The notes beneath the pieces are model-generated. The model saw only the letters and a program-made list of their open reading frames with translations. It was not told the DNA's origin and searched no databases. Source: Kitagawia praeruptora (lineage: Eukaryota > Streptophyta > Magnoliopsida > Apiales > Apiaceae). Taken from it: a DNA stretch of 64,000 nt. The position numbers and the translations under genes are program-made. Shown here piece by piece: positions 30,812-41,022 of this stretch (position 1 is the stretch's first letter; the number at the start of each line of letters is the position of its first letter). The stretch lies in the NCBI GenBank assembly GCA_037693485.1, contig CM075351.1, positions 71,760,001 through 71,824,000 of the forward strand, written 5' to 3'.

Positions 30812-31449
30812 CCAGCTAGCTGCTATGGATGCATGGTACATTTTATTTATGTTAATATATAATTTTGCTATGCAACTGAATTTTACATATCAAGTTTTAT
30901 TTTTTTATGCATATAATATGTTTATATGTGAACTTGATAATCCATGCTTACTTGAATTTGTATATTAAATGATTGCATGTGGATATCCTTTTTGTTGAAT
31001 AAGGGGGAGAAAATTCAGGATTAAAAGTATGTGTGATTTTGGGGGAGTTGATATTTATTCTTATAACTCTTTACTTCACGTACTTTGCTGGGATCATATG
31101 GTTTAATGCTAAATGTTTATGTGATGCCATGCTTATTATGCTTAACTGCTTGTATAGAATGCTAATATTTTTGCAGGGGAAGCATAAATTTAGGGGGAGT
31201 ATTTAACTCCTGAATATTGGTGTGTAATCATCAAAAAGGGGGAGATTGAAACCCTATTGGTTTTGATGATGACACAATGCAGCAAGCTGATTGCTTGGTT
31301 TTGATATTGACAGAATGCAGCAAGCTGATTGCTTGTTATTAATTATATATATTAGTCTGCTATCAAACTTTATATTGCAAGATGCTTTGATTGAGGGGGA
31401 GCTTTAGCTCAATCTCAAGTTGATATGTAATCAACAAAAAGGGGGAGAT
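30812..31449 (+). other. E2 3' untranslated region with an array of polypurine tracts
   Basis: There is no gene here. GGGGGAG occurs at about 31003, 31041, 31193, 31239, 31395 and 31441. The last (AAAAAGGGGGAGAT) abuts the 3' LTR. The one at 31236-31249 is followed by TGAAACCC and about 30 bases resembling the LTR start. Copies of GCAAGCTGATTGCTTG (31281 and 31318) and CCAGCTAGCTGCT (30812) are the family word. Multiple polypurine tracts before the 3' LTR are a known Sirevirus trait. Confidence 0.85.
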
Positions 31450-31552
31450 TGAAAGCATCTTAGTTTTGATGATAACATAGCTAGCAAGCTGGTACGCTTG
31501 TAATGATATATTATGGCTAGCTTCTTGTGTATATTTTGCAGGACATATATAT
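31450..31552 (+). repeat. E2 3' LTR, first 103 bp, cut by E4
   Basis: It starts TGAAAGCATC right after the polypurine tract; TGAAA pairs with the TTTCA end of the E2 5' LTR. It is interrupted at 31553 by E4. The remainder would lie beyond the right edge of the window. Confidence 0.85.
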
Positions 31553-32262
31553 TGTTAGGAATAATTCATGAGTTATGATGTTAAGAATAGAATTTTACTT
31601 ATACTTCTTGTATATCCTGATTTTATAAAGGATTTAGCACTTTGTATAGGAAATATGTGTTAGACAGTTATTTGTAAGGTTTAGTCAGGAATGAACAGTG
31701 TATCGGAGACTACATGTCAGGAACAGAGAGCAAATCCTGATGAAGGTCTAATACTGATGGTGATCAGATACTGATGCAAGATGAAATCCTGATATCAGTC
31801 GTGTTACTGATGATGTCATTATGGATGCTACAGAAACTGGCAAGTGCTATAAAACAGGATCTTTGTTTGAGGAACAAGCAAGAAGATATTATGAAGGGAA
31901 GAATTTTCTATTGATGGAAACTATCAACTGGACGGCAGAACATTGTCATGTATAGATTATCTTTCTGTTATTAGTTGATAGGTAGCATTATAAATACTCT
32001 CTCTATATCATTGTAAAAAGTGTTAAGTTTGTGAGGTTTGTAATCGTAAGTATATGAGAGTGCAAACAGAGAGAAATTTATTTTGTCAGCAGCTGCTAAA
32101 GGTATTGTACACCTTTGGTAGAGTTTGTATTTGATCTTATTAATACAAACAGAGTTTGATTAATTCGTTTATTCTTGTTCATATAATCAAGCAAAAATCA
32201 GACACGATTAAATAACTTGTATTCAACCCCCCCCCCCCTTCTACAAGTTATTCGAGTTAACA
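31553..32262 (+). repeat. E4 5' LTR (710 bp), same family as E3
   Basis: It starts TGTTAGGAATAATTC and ends GAGTTAACA before the primer site. The TATA box TATAAATA is at 31989-31996. The end hairpin (32212-32251) has a C12 loop, the longest in the window. The left flank is TATAT; the right end of E4 is outside the window, so no target duplication can be checked. Confidence 0.93.
32212..32251 (+). promoter_or_regulatory. E4 LTR-end hairpin with C12 loop
   Basis: ATAACTTGTA (32212-32221) and TACAAGTTAT (32242-32251) form a perfect 10-bp stem. The loop is TTCAA, twelve C, TTC. It matches the hairpins in both E3 LTRs apart from C-run length. Confidence 0.85.
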
Positions 32263-32264
32263 AT

Positions 32265-32276
32265 TGGTATCAGAGC
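32265..32276 (+). other. E4 primer binding site (tRNA-Met)
   Basis: TGGTATCAGAGC two bases after the LTR end. Confidence 0.95.
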
Positions 32277-32311
32277 AGGTTGATTTCGAATAATCATAAA
32301 GATCTGCAATC

Positions 32312-34098
32312 ATGTCTGGTTACAAGGATGGGAATATTAAGATTCCTATGCTCAAGAGAAATGAATATACTCTATGGGAAGTAAAGATGTTGCATCATCT
32401 GGAAGCAACAGATCCTGATTATCTTGACAGAATCAGAGATGGACCTTTTGTTCCAACAAAGGTCGTTGGACAAGCAACTGTTGATGGTGTGGTTGTTCCA
32501 GAACATACAACAGAGAAGCCAAAATCTGAATGGTCAGATAAGGACAAGGAGAATGTTCTTAAAGATGCTAAAGTGAGAAACATATTATTCAACAGTCTTG
32601 ATTCTGTTCTCACTAACTATGTTCTCTCTTGTAAAATTGCTAAGGATATATGGGACAATCTTAAGGTTCACTGTGAAGGAACTAAGCCTATCAGGAAGAA
32701 TATGAGGACATTACTTATACAACAGTATGAGTACTTTGAATCCAAGTCTGGTGAGTCACTTACTGATACCTTTGATAGGTTTACAAAACTCATCAATGAG
32801 ATGGCCATGCATGGTAAATATTATGACTTGGAGGATATGAATACAAAGTTCATGAAAGCTTTGCCTGATTTTTACAATGAGAAGATATCTGCGATTGAGG
32901 AAGCTAATGATCTGGATGAGATATCATTAGAGGCAGTATATGGAAAATTGAGAGCTCATGAACTTGACAAGCAGCAAAAGAAGAGCAGGAGTGAAGGAAA
33001 GATGAAGATTGTTGCACTTACTGCTCAATCTGAATTAAAGAAGCTTCCTGAAGAATAGCATGAAGAGATTGCTGTAAAGAACTCAAGGAAGAAGAAAAGA
33101 AAAGAAAGTTCTGAGTCAGAGACTACTGATATAGACTCTGATAACGGTGATTCTGAATCAGAGATGCAGGAACTCTTTGCTATGTTTGCTAAAGCTATCA
33201 AGAAAGGTAGATTCAATAGGAGAAGATTTAGCAAAGGACCTTTTCAAAAGAAGGAGGAGAAGAAGAGTGACAACGGCAAAGGTACAATTGTCAAGCTTGA
33301 TAAGGCCAAGATCAAGTGCTTTAAATGCAGCGAGCTTGGACACTTTGCTAGTGAGTGTAAGAAGCCTAGGAATTCAGGAAAGGGTAATGCACTTATGGTC
33401 ACATAGAAGGATTGGGCTGATTCCAGTGATTCTGAAGATGAATTGGATTATGACAACATTGCACTGATGGCAAATGTTTCAGACAAACCTGGATCTCCAA
33501 AGAAAACTTCTCCATCCTCTGTTAAGGTATCACTTCACTCTCTTGATTCATTTGATAACTCAAATTCTGATGAAATTAGATCTATCCATGCTGAGTTTAA
33601 GAATCTTATGACTAATTTTAGAATTCTTACTTGTGAAAGAGATGAACTTAAGGTTAAGAATGATAAATTAGTTGATAGAAATAATTTTCTTGAATCTGAG
33701 TTAATTCAAATGGAAGAATACAAGTTAAGTTCTGATAAAGCTAAGCATGATTATAGTGTTATTCTTGAGGCTTATGACTATGTCAGAAAAGAACTAGAGG
33801 AAGAGAGAGATGTGATTAAGACCATTAACATTTCTGGTAAAATTAAAGACACAAGAAATCATCGAAAATGGAATTCGTGGTAAGGTTAATGGTTTAGGTT
33901 TTGATAAGGCTAGACAAGAAGAAAAAGTAGCTATTGTCAATGATGATAGTAAAGTAGAAGCTAGCACATCTAAATCTGAATGTAAGAAAATTGTTTCTGA
34001 ACCTAATCATGTTAAATTTGCTGATTCAAAAGGTACTCCTGTTGTACACAAAAGGATTAACAATAGTAATTTAGATGAGAAAGTGTTAGAGAAACCTA
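32312..34098 (+). pseudogene. E4 copia gag, broken and truncated by E5
   Basis: A close relative of the E3 Gag, from MSGYKDGN at 32312. Two in-frame stops replace glutamines (TAG at 33056-33058 and at 33404-33406), both CAG to TAG. A small indel near 33835-33850 shifts the frame in the TINIS/SGIRGKVNG region. The first CCHC knuckle (CFKCSELGHFASEC, 33320-33361) is intact. The gene ends at EKVLEKP where E5 begins at 34099. Its pol lies off the window or is lost. Confidence 0.93.
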
Positions 34099-34709
34099 TG
34101 TTAGATATAATTGATGTGATTTAATGTCAATGTTTAAGTGTTACAGGTAAAAAGAGTTTAACTTGTTATTGAAAGCAGTCGTAGCAGAGTTTGAGTATAC
34201 GCTGATAGCTGGAAGCGCAAACGCTGACAGAAGAAAGCGTAAACACTGCTAGCTGAACACAAGGAAGCGCAAACACTGCTGGCTAGGAGAGCAACAGAGT
34301 TTGCTAAAGTCTGTCTACTGGAAGCGTCTACAAGTCAACAGAGTTTGAAGAATAATTCAAGATTAATTTGGAAGCAATATCTTTGAAGATTGGATAGCTG
34401 TCAAAGAGATTGAGTTGACTTAGAAGACGTGTAGCAATCGTAATTGATATCAATTGTATAGCTTAATTTTAGGAGAATCAATTAACGATTGTATGTAGCT
34501 GTATATCTTATAAATACAGTTAGGTTAACCCTAGAAGGGTATCTATCGTAAACGAATATCATTCATTGTAACCTAAGCAGCTCTCTGTGATATTTTACAT
34601 CACTGAGAGAGGAATTATTAATTCCAAACAGTTTTAAGTACTAAAATGTGTGTTCTTGTTATTTACTCATACAGTACTTGATTATATATATTGTGTATTC
34701 GACCTAACA
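34099..34709 (+). repeat. E5 5' LTR (611 bp)
   Basis: It starts TGTTAGATATAATTG inside the E4 gag and ends GACCTAACA. It has CAGAGTTT and AAACACTG words (34193-34345), a TATA box TATAAATA at 34509-34516 and an end related to the E6 LTR. No C-rich hairpin is present in this family. The 3' LTR is outside the window. Confidence 0.9.
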
Positions 34710-34711
34710 AG

Positions 34712-34723
34712 TGGTATCAGAGC
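34712..34723 (+). other. E5 primer binding site (tRNA-Met)
   Basis: TGGTATCAGAGC shortly after the LTR end. Confidence 0.95.
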
Positions 34724-34772
34724 CAATCTGTTACTTTATTACATTTAAAGATCCAAAACACAATAGTAATCA

Positions 34773-35897
34773 ATGGCAGAGATTCCTCCTCCATCAGGTT
34801 CTGAGAAAGCACCTACTACTGTTAGTAGGTATGAAACGATTAGGGTTCCAATACTCAAGCCATTAGAATATGCAATCTGGAAGGTAAAGATGACCATGTT
34901 TCTGGAAGCCACAGATCCAGAATATCTTGATAGAATTGATGAAGGTCCTCATAAACCTACAAAGTTAACTGCTGCTGCTGCTGGTGAGGAATCAAAGGTG
35001 GTTCCTAAGGAAAAGAAAGATCTAACTGCTGAGGATCTTTCATCTATTGCTAAGGATGCCAAAGTAAGGCACTTACTTCACAGTGCTCTTGACAATGTTA
35101 TGTCTAACAAAGTGATTAACTGCACAACTGCAAAGGAAATTTGGGATGCACTTGAGGTTAGATGTCAAGGAACTGGTGCAATTAAGAAGAATAGAAGGAA
35201 CATACTCACACAGGAGTATGATCATTTTGAGGCAAAGTCTGAAGAAACCATGACAGAAACATTTGACAGATTCTGTAAACTGCTCAATGATCTATCATTG
35301 GTTAACAAAGAATATGATCTAGAAGACTCGAATCTCAAGTTTCTTCTCTCTCTTCCTGAAAAGTGGGATGTGAAAGCAACCACTATAAGAGACAACTATG
35401 ATCTTGCTGACACTGAGATTGATGAAATCTATGGACTGCTCAAGACTCATGAATTGGAAATGGAGCAGAGAAATAGAAGATCAAGCAGGAAGTCAAAGTC
35501 TGTTGCTCTGAAAGTTGAAGAAAAATCTTCAAAGAAAGAAGCATCAAGGAAGAAGGCAAAAGGAAAAGCCTTGGTCATCCATTCAGAAAGTGAGTCATCA
35601 AACATTGATGTTGACTCAAACACAGATGGATCATCTGATTCTGAAGATGATGAAGAGATGATGCAAATGGCTGCATTGATGGTAAAGACCTTCAAGAAGA
35701 TGGGATTCAAGAACTTCAAGAAGGGAAAGAGATTCTCCAAGGATTACTCAAAGTCTGACAAGAAAAATTTTAGAAAATCTGAGGGAAAGGACTTCAAATC
35801 TGGTAAGAAAGATAAGTCTGAGATTCAATGCTACAAGTGTAAGGAGATGGGTCACTATGCTCCTGAGTGCAAAAAGGGTAAAACTGAAAAGGCACTA
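34773..35897 (+). pseudogene. E5 copia gag, 5' part, split by E6
   Basis: The Gag starts MAEIPPPSGSEKAP at 34773 and is closely related to the E6 Gag. The N-terminal Gag domain (WKVKMTMFLEATDPEY) and the first zinc knuckle (CYKCKEMGHYAPEC, residues about 354-367) are intact. E6 is inserted at KAL/YTK with target duplication CACTA (35893-35897). The frame resumes without loss at 45422. Confidence 0.93.
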
Positions 35898-36412
35898 TGT
35901 TAGAAATGATTGATGAAAACAGTGTTTGGAAGCTAAAGTCAGAAAACAGAGTTTAGCTGGAAGCAGTCAGAGTTTAGTTAAACACTGACTGGAAGCGCAA
36001 CAGAGATTGTTAAACTCTGTAGCGGTATTGTCTGAAGAGTCAACAGTGTTTGAAGATTGATTTGAGATAAATATGGAAGCAATATCTTTGAAGATTGGAA
36101 AGCTGTCAAAGAGATTGAGTTGACTTGGAAGACTTGAGCAATCGTGATTGATATCAATTGTATAGCTTGATTTTAGGAGAATCAGTTACTGATTGTACGA
36201 AGCTGTATGTTCTATAAATACAGTTAGGTTAACCCTAGAAGGGAAGTCGAACATTGAGAAATCTATTGATTGTAACCTAAGCAGCTCTCTGTGATATTTA
36301 CATCACCGAGAGAGGAATTATTAATTCCAAACAGTTTTTAATTGTTAAATAGTGTGTTCTTGTTAAGTTACTCATACAGTATTTGATTGCTTATTGTGTA
36401 TTCGGCCTAACA
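35898..36412 (+). repeat. E6 5' LTR (515 bp)
   Basis: TGTTAGAAATG to CGGCCTAACA. AAACWCTG or its complement occurs at least six times in the first 170 bases. The TATA box TATAAATA is at 36213-36220. It is the same as the 3' LTR by eye. Confidence 0.95.
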
Positions 36413-36414
36413 AG

Positions 36415-36426
36415 TGGTATCAGAGC
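36415..36426 (+). other. E6 primer binding site (tRNA-Met)
   Basis: TGGTATCAGAGC two bases after the LTR end. Confidence 0.95.
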
Positions 36427-36475
36427 CTAATCTGTTACTTTATTACAGTTAAAGATCCAAACACAAGAGTAATCA

Positions 36476-38713
36476 ATGGCAGAGATACCTCCACCATCTG
36501 AGAAAGCCCCTACTACTGTTAGTAGGTATGAGACAATAAGGGTTCCTATACTGAGGCCATTAGAGTATGCAATTTGGAAGGTGAAGATGACCATGTTTCT
36601 GGAGGCTACAGATCCAGAATATCTGGACAGAATATATGAAGGTCCTCACAAACCAACAAAATTATCTGCTGCTGCTGCTGGTGAGGAATCAAAGGTCATT
36701 CCAAAGGAAAAGAAAGATCTAACTGCTGAGGATCTTTCATCCATTGCAAAGGATGCAAAAGTGAGACATTTACTTCACAGTGCATTAGACAATGTTATGT
36801 CTAATAAAGTGATTAACTGCACAACTGCAAAGGAAATATGGGATGCACTTGAGGTTAGGTGTCAAGGAACTCCTGCAATCAAGAAAAACAGAAGAAACAT
36901 ACTCACTCAGGAGTATGAGCACTTTGAGGCAAAGTCTGATGAAACCATGACAGAAACATTTGATAGATTCTGTAAACTGCTCAATGATTTGTCATTGGTT
37001 AACAAAGAGTATGATTTAGAAGACTCAAATCTCAAGTTTCTTCTTTCTCTACCTGAAAAGTGGGATGTGAAAACAACCACTATAAGAGATAATTATGAAC
37101 TTGGTGAAACAGAGATTGATGAAATTTATGGACTGCTCAAAACCCATGAATTGGAATTGGAGCAGAGAAATAAAAGATCAAGTAGAAAGTCAAAGTCTGT
37201 TGCACTTAAGGTTGAGGAGAAACCATCAAAGAAGGAGGCATCAAGGAGAAAGGAAAAAGGGAAAGCCTTAGTCATACATTCAGAGAATGAGTCATCAAAC
37301 ACTGATGTTGACTCAAACACAGATGAATCATCTGATTCTGAAGATGATGAGGAGATGATGCAAATGGCTGCATTGATGGTAAAGACCTTCAAGAAGATGG
37401 GATACAAGAACTTCAAGAAGGGAAAGAGATTCTCCAGGGACTACTCAAAGTCTGACAAGAAGAATTTCAAGAAAGCTGAGGGAAAGGACTTCAAATCTGG
37501 TAAGAAAGATAAGTCTGAAATTCAATGCTACAAGTGTAAGGAGATGGGTCACTATGCTCCTGAGTGCAAGAAGGGTAAAACTGAAAAGGCACTCTACACC
37601 AAAGGCAGAGATTGGGCAGACACTTCAGATTCAGATGAGGAAGTCAACTATGCTCTCATGGCTACTACTCAGACTGAAAGTGATGATCTCAAGGTACCTC
37701 CAACTACCTATGCTTATAACACTGATAATATAACTGAATTGAGAATTTATCTTAAGGCATTGCATATCAGTTATAGGGATCAGACTTTAGAAAATGAGAG
37801 GATAAAGTCTGAGTGTTCTCAACTCAAAGAAAGAAATAAACTTGTTGAGGAACAGCTAGAGAACATGAATAAAATTCAAAAAGAGAGAGATGATGCAGTG
37901 TTTATTGAACAGGAGTTGCTAGGAAAGTATAAGCAACTAGAATCTGAATTGGAGGATACTAAACACATCATTAAAACTTGGACACACTCTGGTAAAGACA
38001 CTCAAGAAGTGTTTCAGTCAGATACAGTAGGTCTAGGTTACTCTGTAGGAGATGAACTTAGATTTGAAAATCAGGTAAAGGTGAGACCACATTGTTCATC
38101 TGAGGGAAATGTCATGGGAACAGGTGGACCTAAGACTGAAGCACAGAAAAAGGCGGTTAGAGAGTCATATGCTAAAACTTTTGTTAAAGAGGCTAACATT
38201 GGTTTAATGACAGATAAACAACTCAAGCATAAGCTTAAGGAGATAAAATCTGTCAACAAACAGAGATTGCCTAAGAAAAACAAAAATGGAAAAGTAGGCA
38301 TCACATCAGGAATTAAGCCAATACTTGCTTCATTAGCTCCTAGAAAAACATGCTTTAATTGTGGTAGCACTAATCATCTTGCTAGTTTCTGCAGTAAGAA
38401 TAAGAACATTAATTCTTTGCCCTCTAAAACTGCAGTAAAGAGTGATTATGTGAGAACTAGACCACAGACTTTATGCAAACACTGTGGAAGTACTTGGCAT
38501 TCTATTTACACTTGCAGAGATTATCATGCTATTTACTATAATTACTATGAACCCAAGCCAAATTTGAAATGGGTTAAAGTAAACTCTGCAAATGTAAACT
38601 CTGAAAAAGTTAGCTTAAACTCTGTTAATGAAAATTCCGCTGCAAAAGCTAACAGAATTAAGAAAGCCAAAGGATCCAAGCAAGTCTGGATCCTTAAAAC
38701 TAATAATCAGTGA
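36476..38713 (+). CDS. E6 copia Gag, 745 codons
   Basis: An intact Gag starting MAEIPPPSEKAP, about 50 bases after the primer site. Domains: N-terminal Gag (1-235), a Lys/Ser/Asp-rich hinge, CCHC knuckle CYKCKEMGHYAPEC (about 351), coiled-coil-like region (about 440-510, NERIKSECSQLKERN), CCHC CFNCGSTNHLASFC (about 626) and CCHC CKHCGSTWHSIYTC (about 667). The tail NSANVNSEKVSLNS is coded by repeated AAACTCTG words, the family motif. It ends KQVWILKTNNQ and TGA. The pol ORF opens 10 bases later in frame +1. Confidence 0.93.
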   Translation: MAEIPPPSEKAPTTVSRYETIRVPILRPLEYAIWKVKMTMFLEATDPEYLDRIYEGPHKPTKLSAAAAGEESKVIPKEKKDLTAEDLSSIAKDAKVRHLLHSALDNVMSNKVINCTTAKEIWDALEVRCQGTPAIKKNRRNILTQEYEHFEAKSDETMTETFDRFCKLLNDLSLVNKEYDLEDSNLKFLLSLPEKWDVKTTTIRDNYELGETEIDEIYGLLKTHELELEQRNKRSSRKSKSVALKVEEKPSKKEASRRKEKGKALVIHSENESSNTDVDSNTDESSDSEDDEEMMQMAALMVKTFKKMGYKNFKKGKRFSRDYSKSDKKNFKKAEGKDFKSGKKDKSEIQCYKCKEMGHYAPECKKGKTEKALYTKGRDWADTSDSDEEVNYALMATTQTESDDLKVPPTTYAYNTDNITELRIYLKALHISYRDQTLENERIKSECSQLKERNKLVEEQLENMNKIQKERDDAVFIEQELLGKYKQLESELEDTKHIIKTWTHSGKDTQEVFQSDTVGLGYSVGDELRFENQVKVRPHCSSEGNVMGTGGPKTEAQKKAVRESYAKTFVKEANIGLMTDKQLKHKLKEIKSVNKQRLPKKNKNGKVGITSGIKPILASLAPRKTCFNCGSTNHLASFCSKNKNINSLPSKTAVKSDYVRTRPQTLCKHCGSTWHSIYTCRDYHAIYYNYYEPKPNLKWVKVNSANVNSEKVSLNSVNENSAAKANRIKKAKGSKQVWILKTNNQ

Positions 38714-38732
38714 TTGTTTGTGATTGCAGGGC
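38711..38732 (+). promoter_or_regulatory. E6 gag/pol boundary with 3' splice-site-like motif
   Basis: After the gag TGA the sequence reads TTGTTTGTGATTGCAG then GGC, with ACTAATAATC upstream as a possible branch point. Pol follows directly after the AG, in frame +1 relative to gag. Confidence 0.5.
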
Positions 38733-40235
38733 ACCAGGGTTAGTACCCTAGTTGTGGACAGTGGATGTTCAGGACACATGACAGGAAATAAAGCCCTGCT
38801 ATCAGAGTTTGAGGAGAAGGCTGGCCCAGAAGTTTCCTATGGAGATGGCAACATAGGACATACACTGGGATATGGCAATATTAATCTTGGAAATGTCATC
38901 ATCACAAATGTAGCTCTGGTTCCAGGACTCAAGCATGATCTGCTATCTGTGAGTCAAATCTGTGACAGAGGATATCATGTGGATTTTCAGCCTGAATATT
39001 GTCAAGTGATCAGTAAATCTACAGGGAAAGTTGCTCTAGTTGGAAACAGACACAATAACATCTATGAAATCAAATTGTCAACAAACACTGATGGCAAAGC
39101 AGTGTGTCTGTCTACAAGGATGTCCAGTGAAGAGAGTTGGAAATGGCACAAGAAACTCTCTCATTTGAACCTGAACAACATCAATGAGCTAATCAAGAAT
39201 GATCTTGTAAGAGGTCTACCAAAGTCCTTGTTGAATGTAAAAGGACTGTGTGATTCTTGTCAAAAGGCTAAACAGAGAAAAGTTTCCTTCAAAAGCAAAT
39301 CTGAGTCTTCAATTGTTGATCCTTATCATCTACTACATGTTGATCTTTTTGGTCCAGTGAATGTAATGTCTCTTGGAAAGAAGAAATATGCTCTAGTCAT
39401 TGTTGATGAATATACCAGGTTCACATGGGTATATTTTCTTGCAAAGAAGGATGAAACTGCATTAACACTGACAGAACATATATTACAACTGGAAAAAGGG
39501 TCAGAGAATCAAGTGAAGATAATCAGAAGTGACAATGGAACTGAGTTCAGGAATTCATCTATGGAAGAATTTTGCAAGAGTAAAGGGATAAAACAAGAGT
39601 TTTCTGCACCTGGCACTCCACAACAAAATGGTGTAGTGGAGAGAAAGAACAGAACCTTGATAGAAGCTGCCAGAACCATGCTAGATGAAGCAAAGTTGCC
39701 AACATATTTCTGGGCAGAAGCAGTTCAAACTGCTTGTTTTACTCAAAATGCAACACTGATCAACAAGCATGGTAAAACACCATATGAAATGGTGAAAAAG
39801 AAAAAGCCAAATCTAAAATATTTTCATATTTTTGGATGCAAATGCTTTGTGTTGAAGACTCATCCTGAACAGTTGACCAAGTTTGACCTAAAGGCAGATG
39901 AAGGAATTTTTGTTGGCTATCCACTGTCAACAAAGGCATTCAGAGTTTATAATCTGAGAACTAGAGTGATCATGGAATCAATTCATGTGTCATTTGATAA
40001 CAAGAAAATAACTGGACTTGAAGATGTCAATGAACATGATCAACTGCACTTTGAAAATGAAGATTTATTCTCTGAAAAAGTAAACTCTGATCAGACTGAT
40101 TTGACAAACTCTGTTGATCTAAACTCTGAACCTCTACTGGTAAATACTGAAGAAACTCTTCAATCAGAAACAAGGGAAGAACCAGTTGAGGGGGAGCATG
40201 AAGAATCACATCAAAGTGATAAGTCAAACACTTAA
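38724..40235 (+). CDS. E6 protease-integrase polyprotein without RT
   Basis: The frame opens with no ATG directly after the TTGCAG motif. The protease site is VVDSGCSGHMTG (residues about 10-22). The pre-integrase and zinc region has HKKLSHLNLNN and CDSCQKAKQ. The integrase core has D, D and E (DLFGPV; RSDNGTEF; VVERKNRTL) and the GTPQQNG motif, all intact. After the C-terminal integrase region comes a Ser/Glu/Asn-rich linker with NSDQTDL, NSVDLNSE and similar units coded by AAACTCTG. It ends at TAA 40233-40235; the same frame continues as linker to about 40440. In E3 and E7 the RT starts soon after this linker; here nothing of RT or RNase H remains. Integrase and protease may still act on its own particles. 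Confidence 0.93.
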   Translation: MQGTRVSTLVVDSGCSGHMTGNKALLSEFEEKAGPEVSYGDGNIGHTLGYGNINLGNVIITNVALVPGLKHDLLSVSQICDRGYHVDFQPEYCQVISKSTGKVALVGNRHNNIYEIKLSTNTDGKAVCLSTRMSSEESWKWHKKLSHLNLNNINELIKNDLVRGLPKSLLNVKGLCDSCQKAKQRKVSFKSKSESSIVDPYHLLHVDLFGPVNVMSLGKKKYALVIVDEYTRFTWVYFLAKKDETALTLTEHILQLEKGSENQVKIIRSDNGTEFRNSSMEEFCKSKGIKQEFSAPGTPQQNGVVERKNRTLIEAARTMLDEAKLPTYFWAEAVQTACFTQNATLINKHGKTPYEMVKKKKPNLKYFHIFGCKCFVLKTHPEQLTKFDLKADEGIFVGYPLSTKAFRVYNLRTRVIMESIHVSFDNKKITGLEDVNEHDQLHFENEDLFSEKVNSDQTDLTNSVDLNSEPLLVNTEETLQSETREEPVEGEHEESHQSDKSNT

Positions 40236-41022
40236 AGTGACTCAATTGATGATTCTGAATCAAACTCTGTTGATTCAAACTCTGTTGATAATTCTGAGCA
40301 GTCACATTCAGGGGGAGCATCAGAAAATGAAGAAAGGCACCAAGAAAATCAGGAGAGCATGGATCAAAGGGAATGGAAGTTTTCAGATTTCTGTATTACA
40401 GTAACTACAGAGTTTAGCATTCATCAAACAATCAGTGTTTAATATGAGAGTTTGTGCATTCAGTGGTTATTGACTTTTGTTATGGATTTTATGAAATATT
40501 AGATGCTCTAAAAATTGATTTCAGTAAACTCTGCTTCCCACACACTTAATTCACAACTGTGCAATTTTTGAAAGGATTTAAGTGATAAAGTTGGATAATT
40601 GATAAACACTGTTGAGTTGTGTTAAGTACTCTGAGGTAAAATCTCATTGAGATGATTTGACTATTTTGCAGTTATTGGGGTAGTTGACAACTGTTAATTA
40701 GTGTAAGTGTCGTGATTATAGGAATGACAGCGGTAATTATTAAGTAATCCATTGGTTGTTTGACACGTGTCCCATGATTGTGTCCCACTCACACACTACT
40801 CTACAACAGTTGCACGCTTTTACTAAATAAACGATTGAGTTTTAATTTTACTCTAATCGTCTTTAGTCTCTTACTCCATATCGATTCACATTCACCCACT
40901 CACAGTTACTTGCATACTCATTCACTTTCACACTTCTCATATACTCTCCTTCACATTTTGATAAACACTTACAGTGCATACACATCTTTTCTCTGAATAT
41001 CTTCGTATCATTTTTTTTACTA
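40236..41022 (+). other. E6 linker remnant, RT/RNase H deletion scar and ORF3 promoter region
   Basis: 40236-40440 is residual linker rich in AAACTCTG. The scar of the missing RT and RNase H must lie near 40370-40440. Further AAACWCTG words are near 40411, 40434, 40529 and 40606. From about 40740 the region looks like a promoter: G-box GACACGTGTC (40762-40771), TATA-like TAAATAAA (40824-40831) and a pyrimidine-rich leader up to the ORF3 ATG. The promoter call is an inference. Confidence 0.6.
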
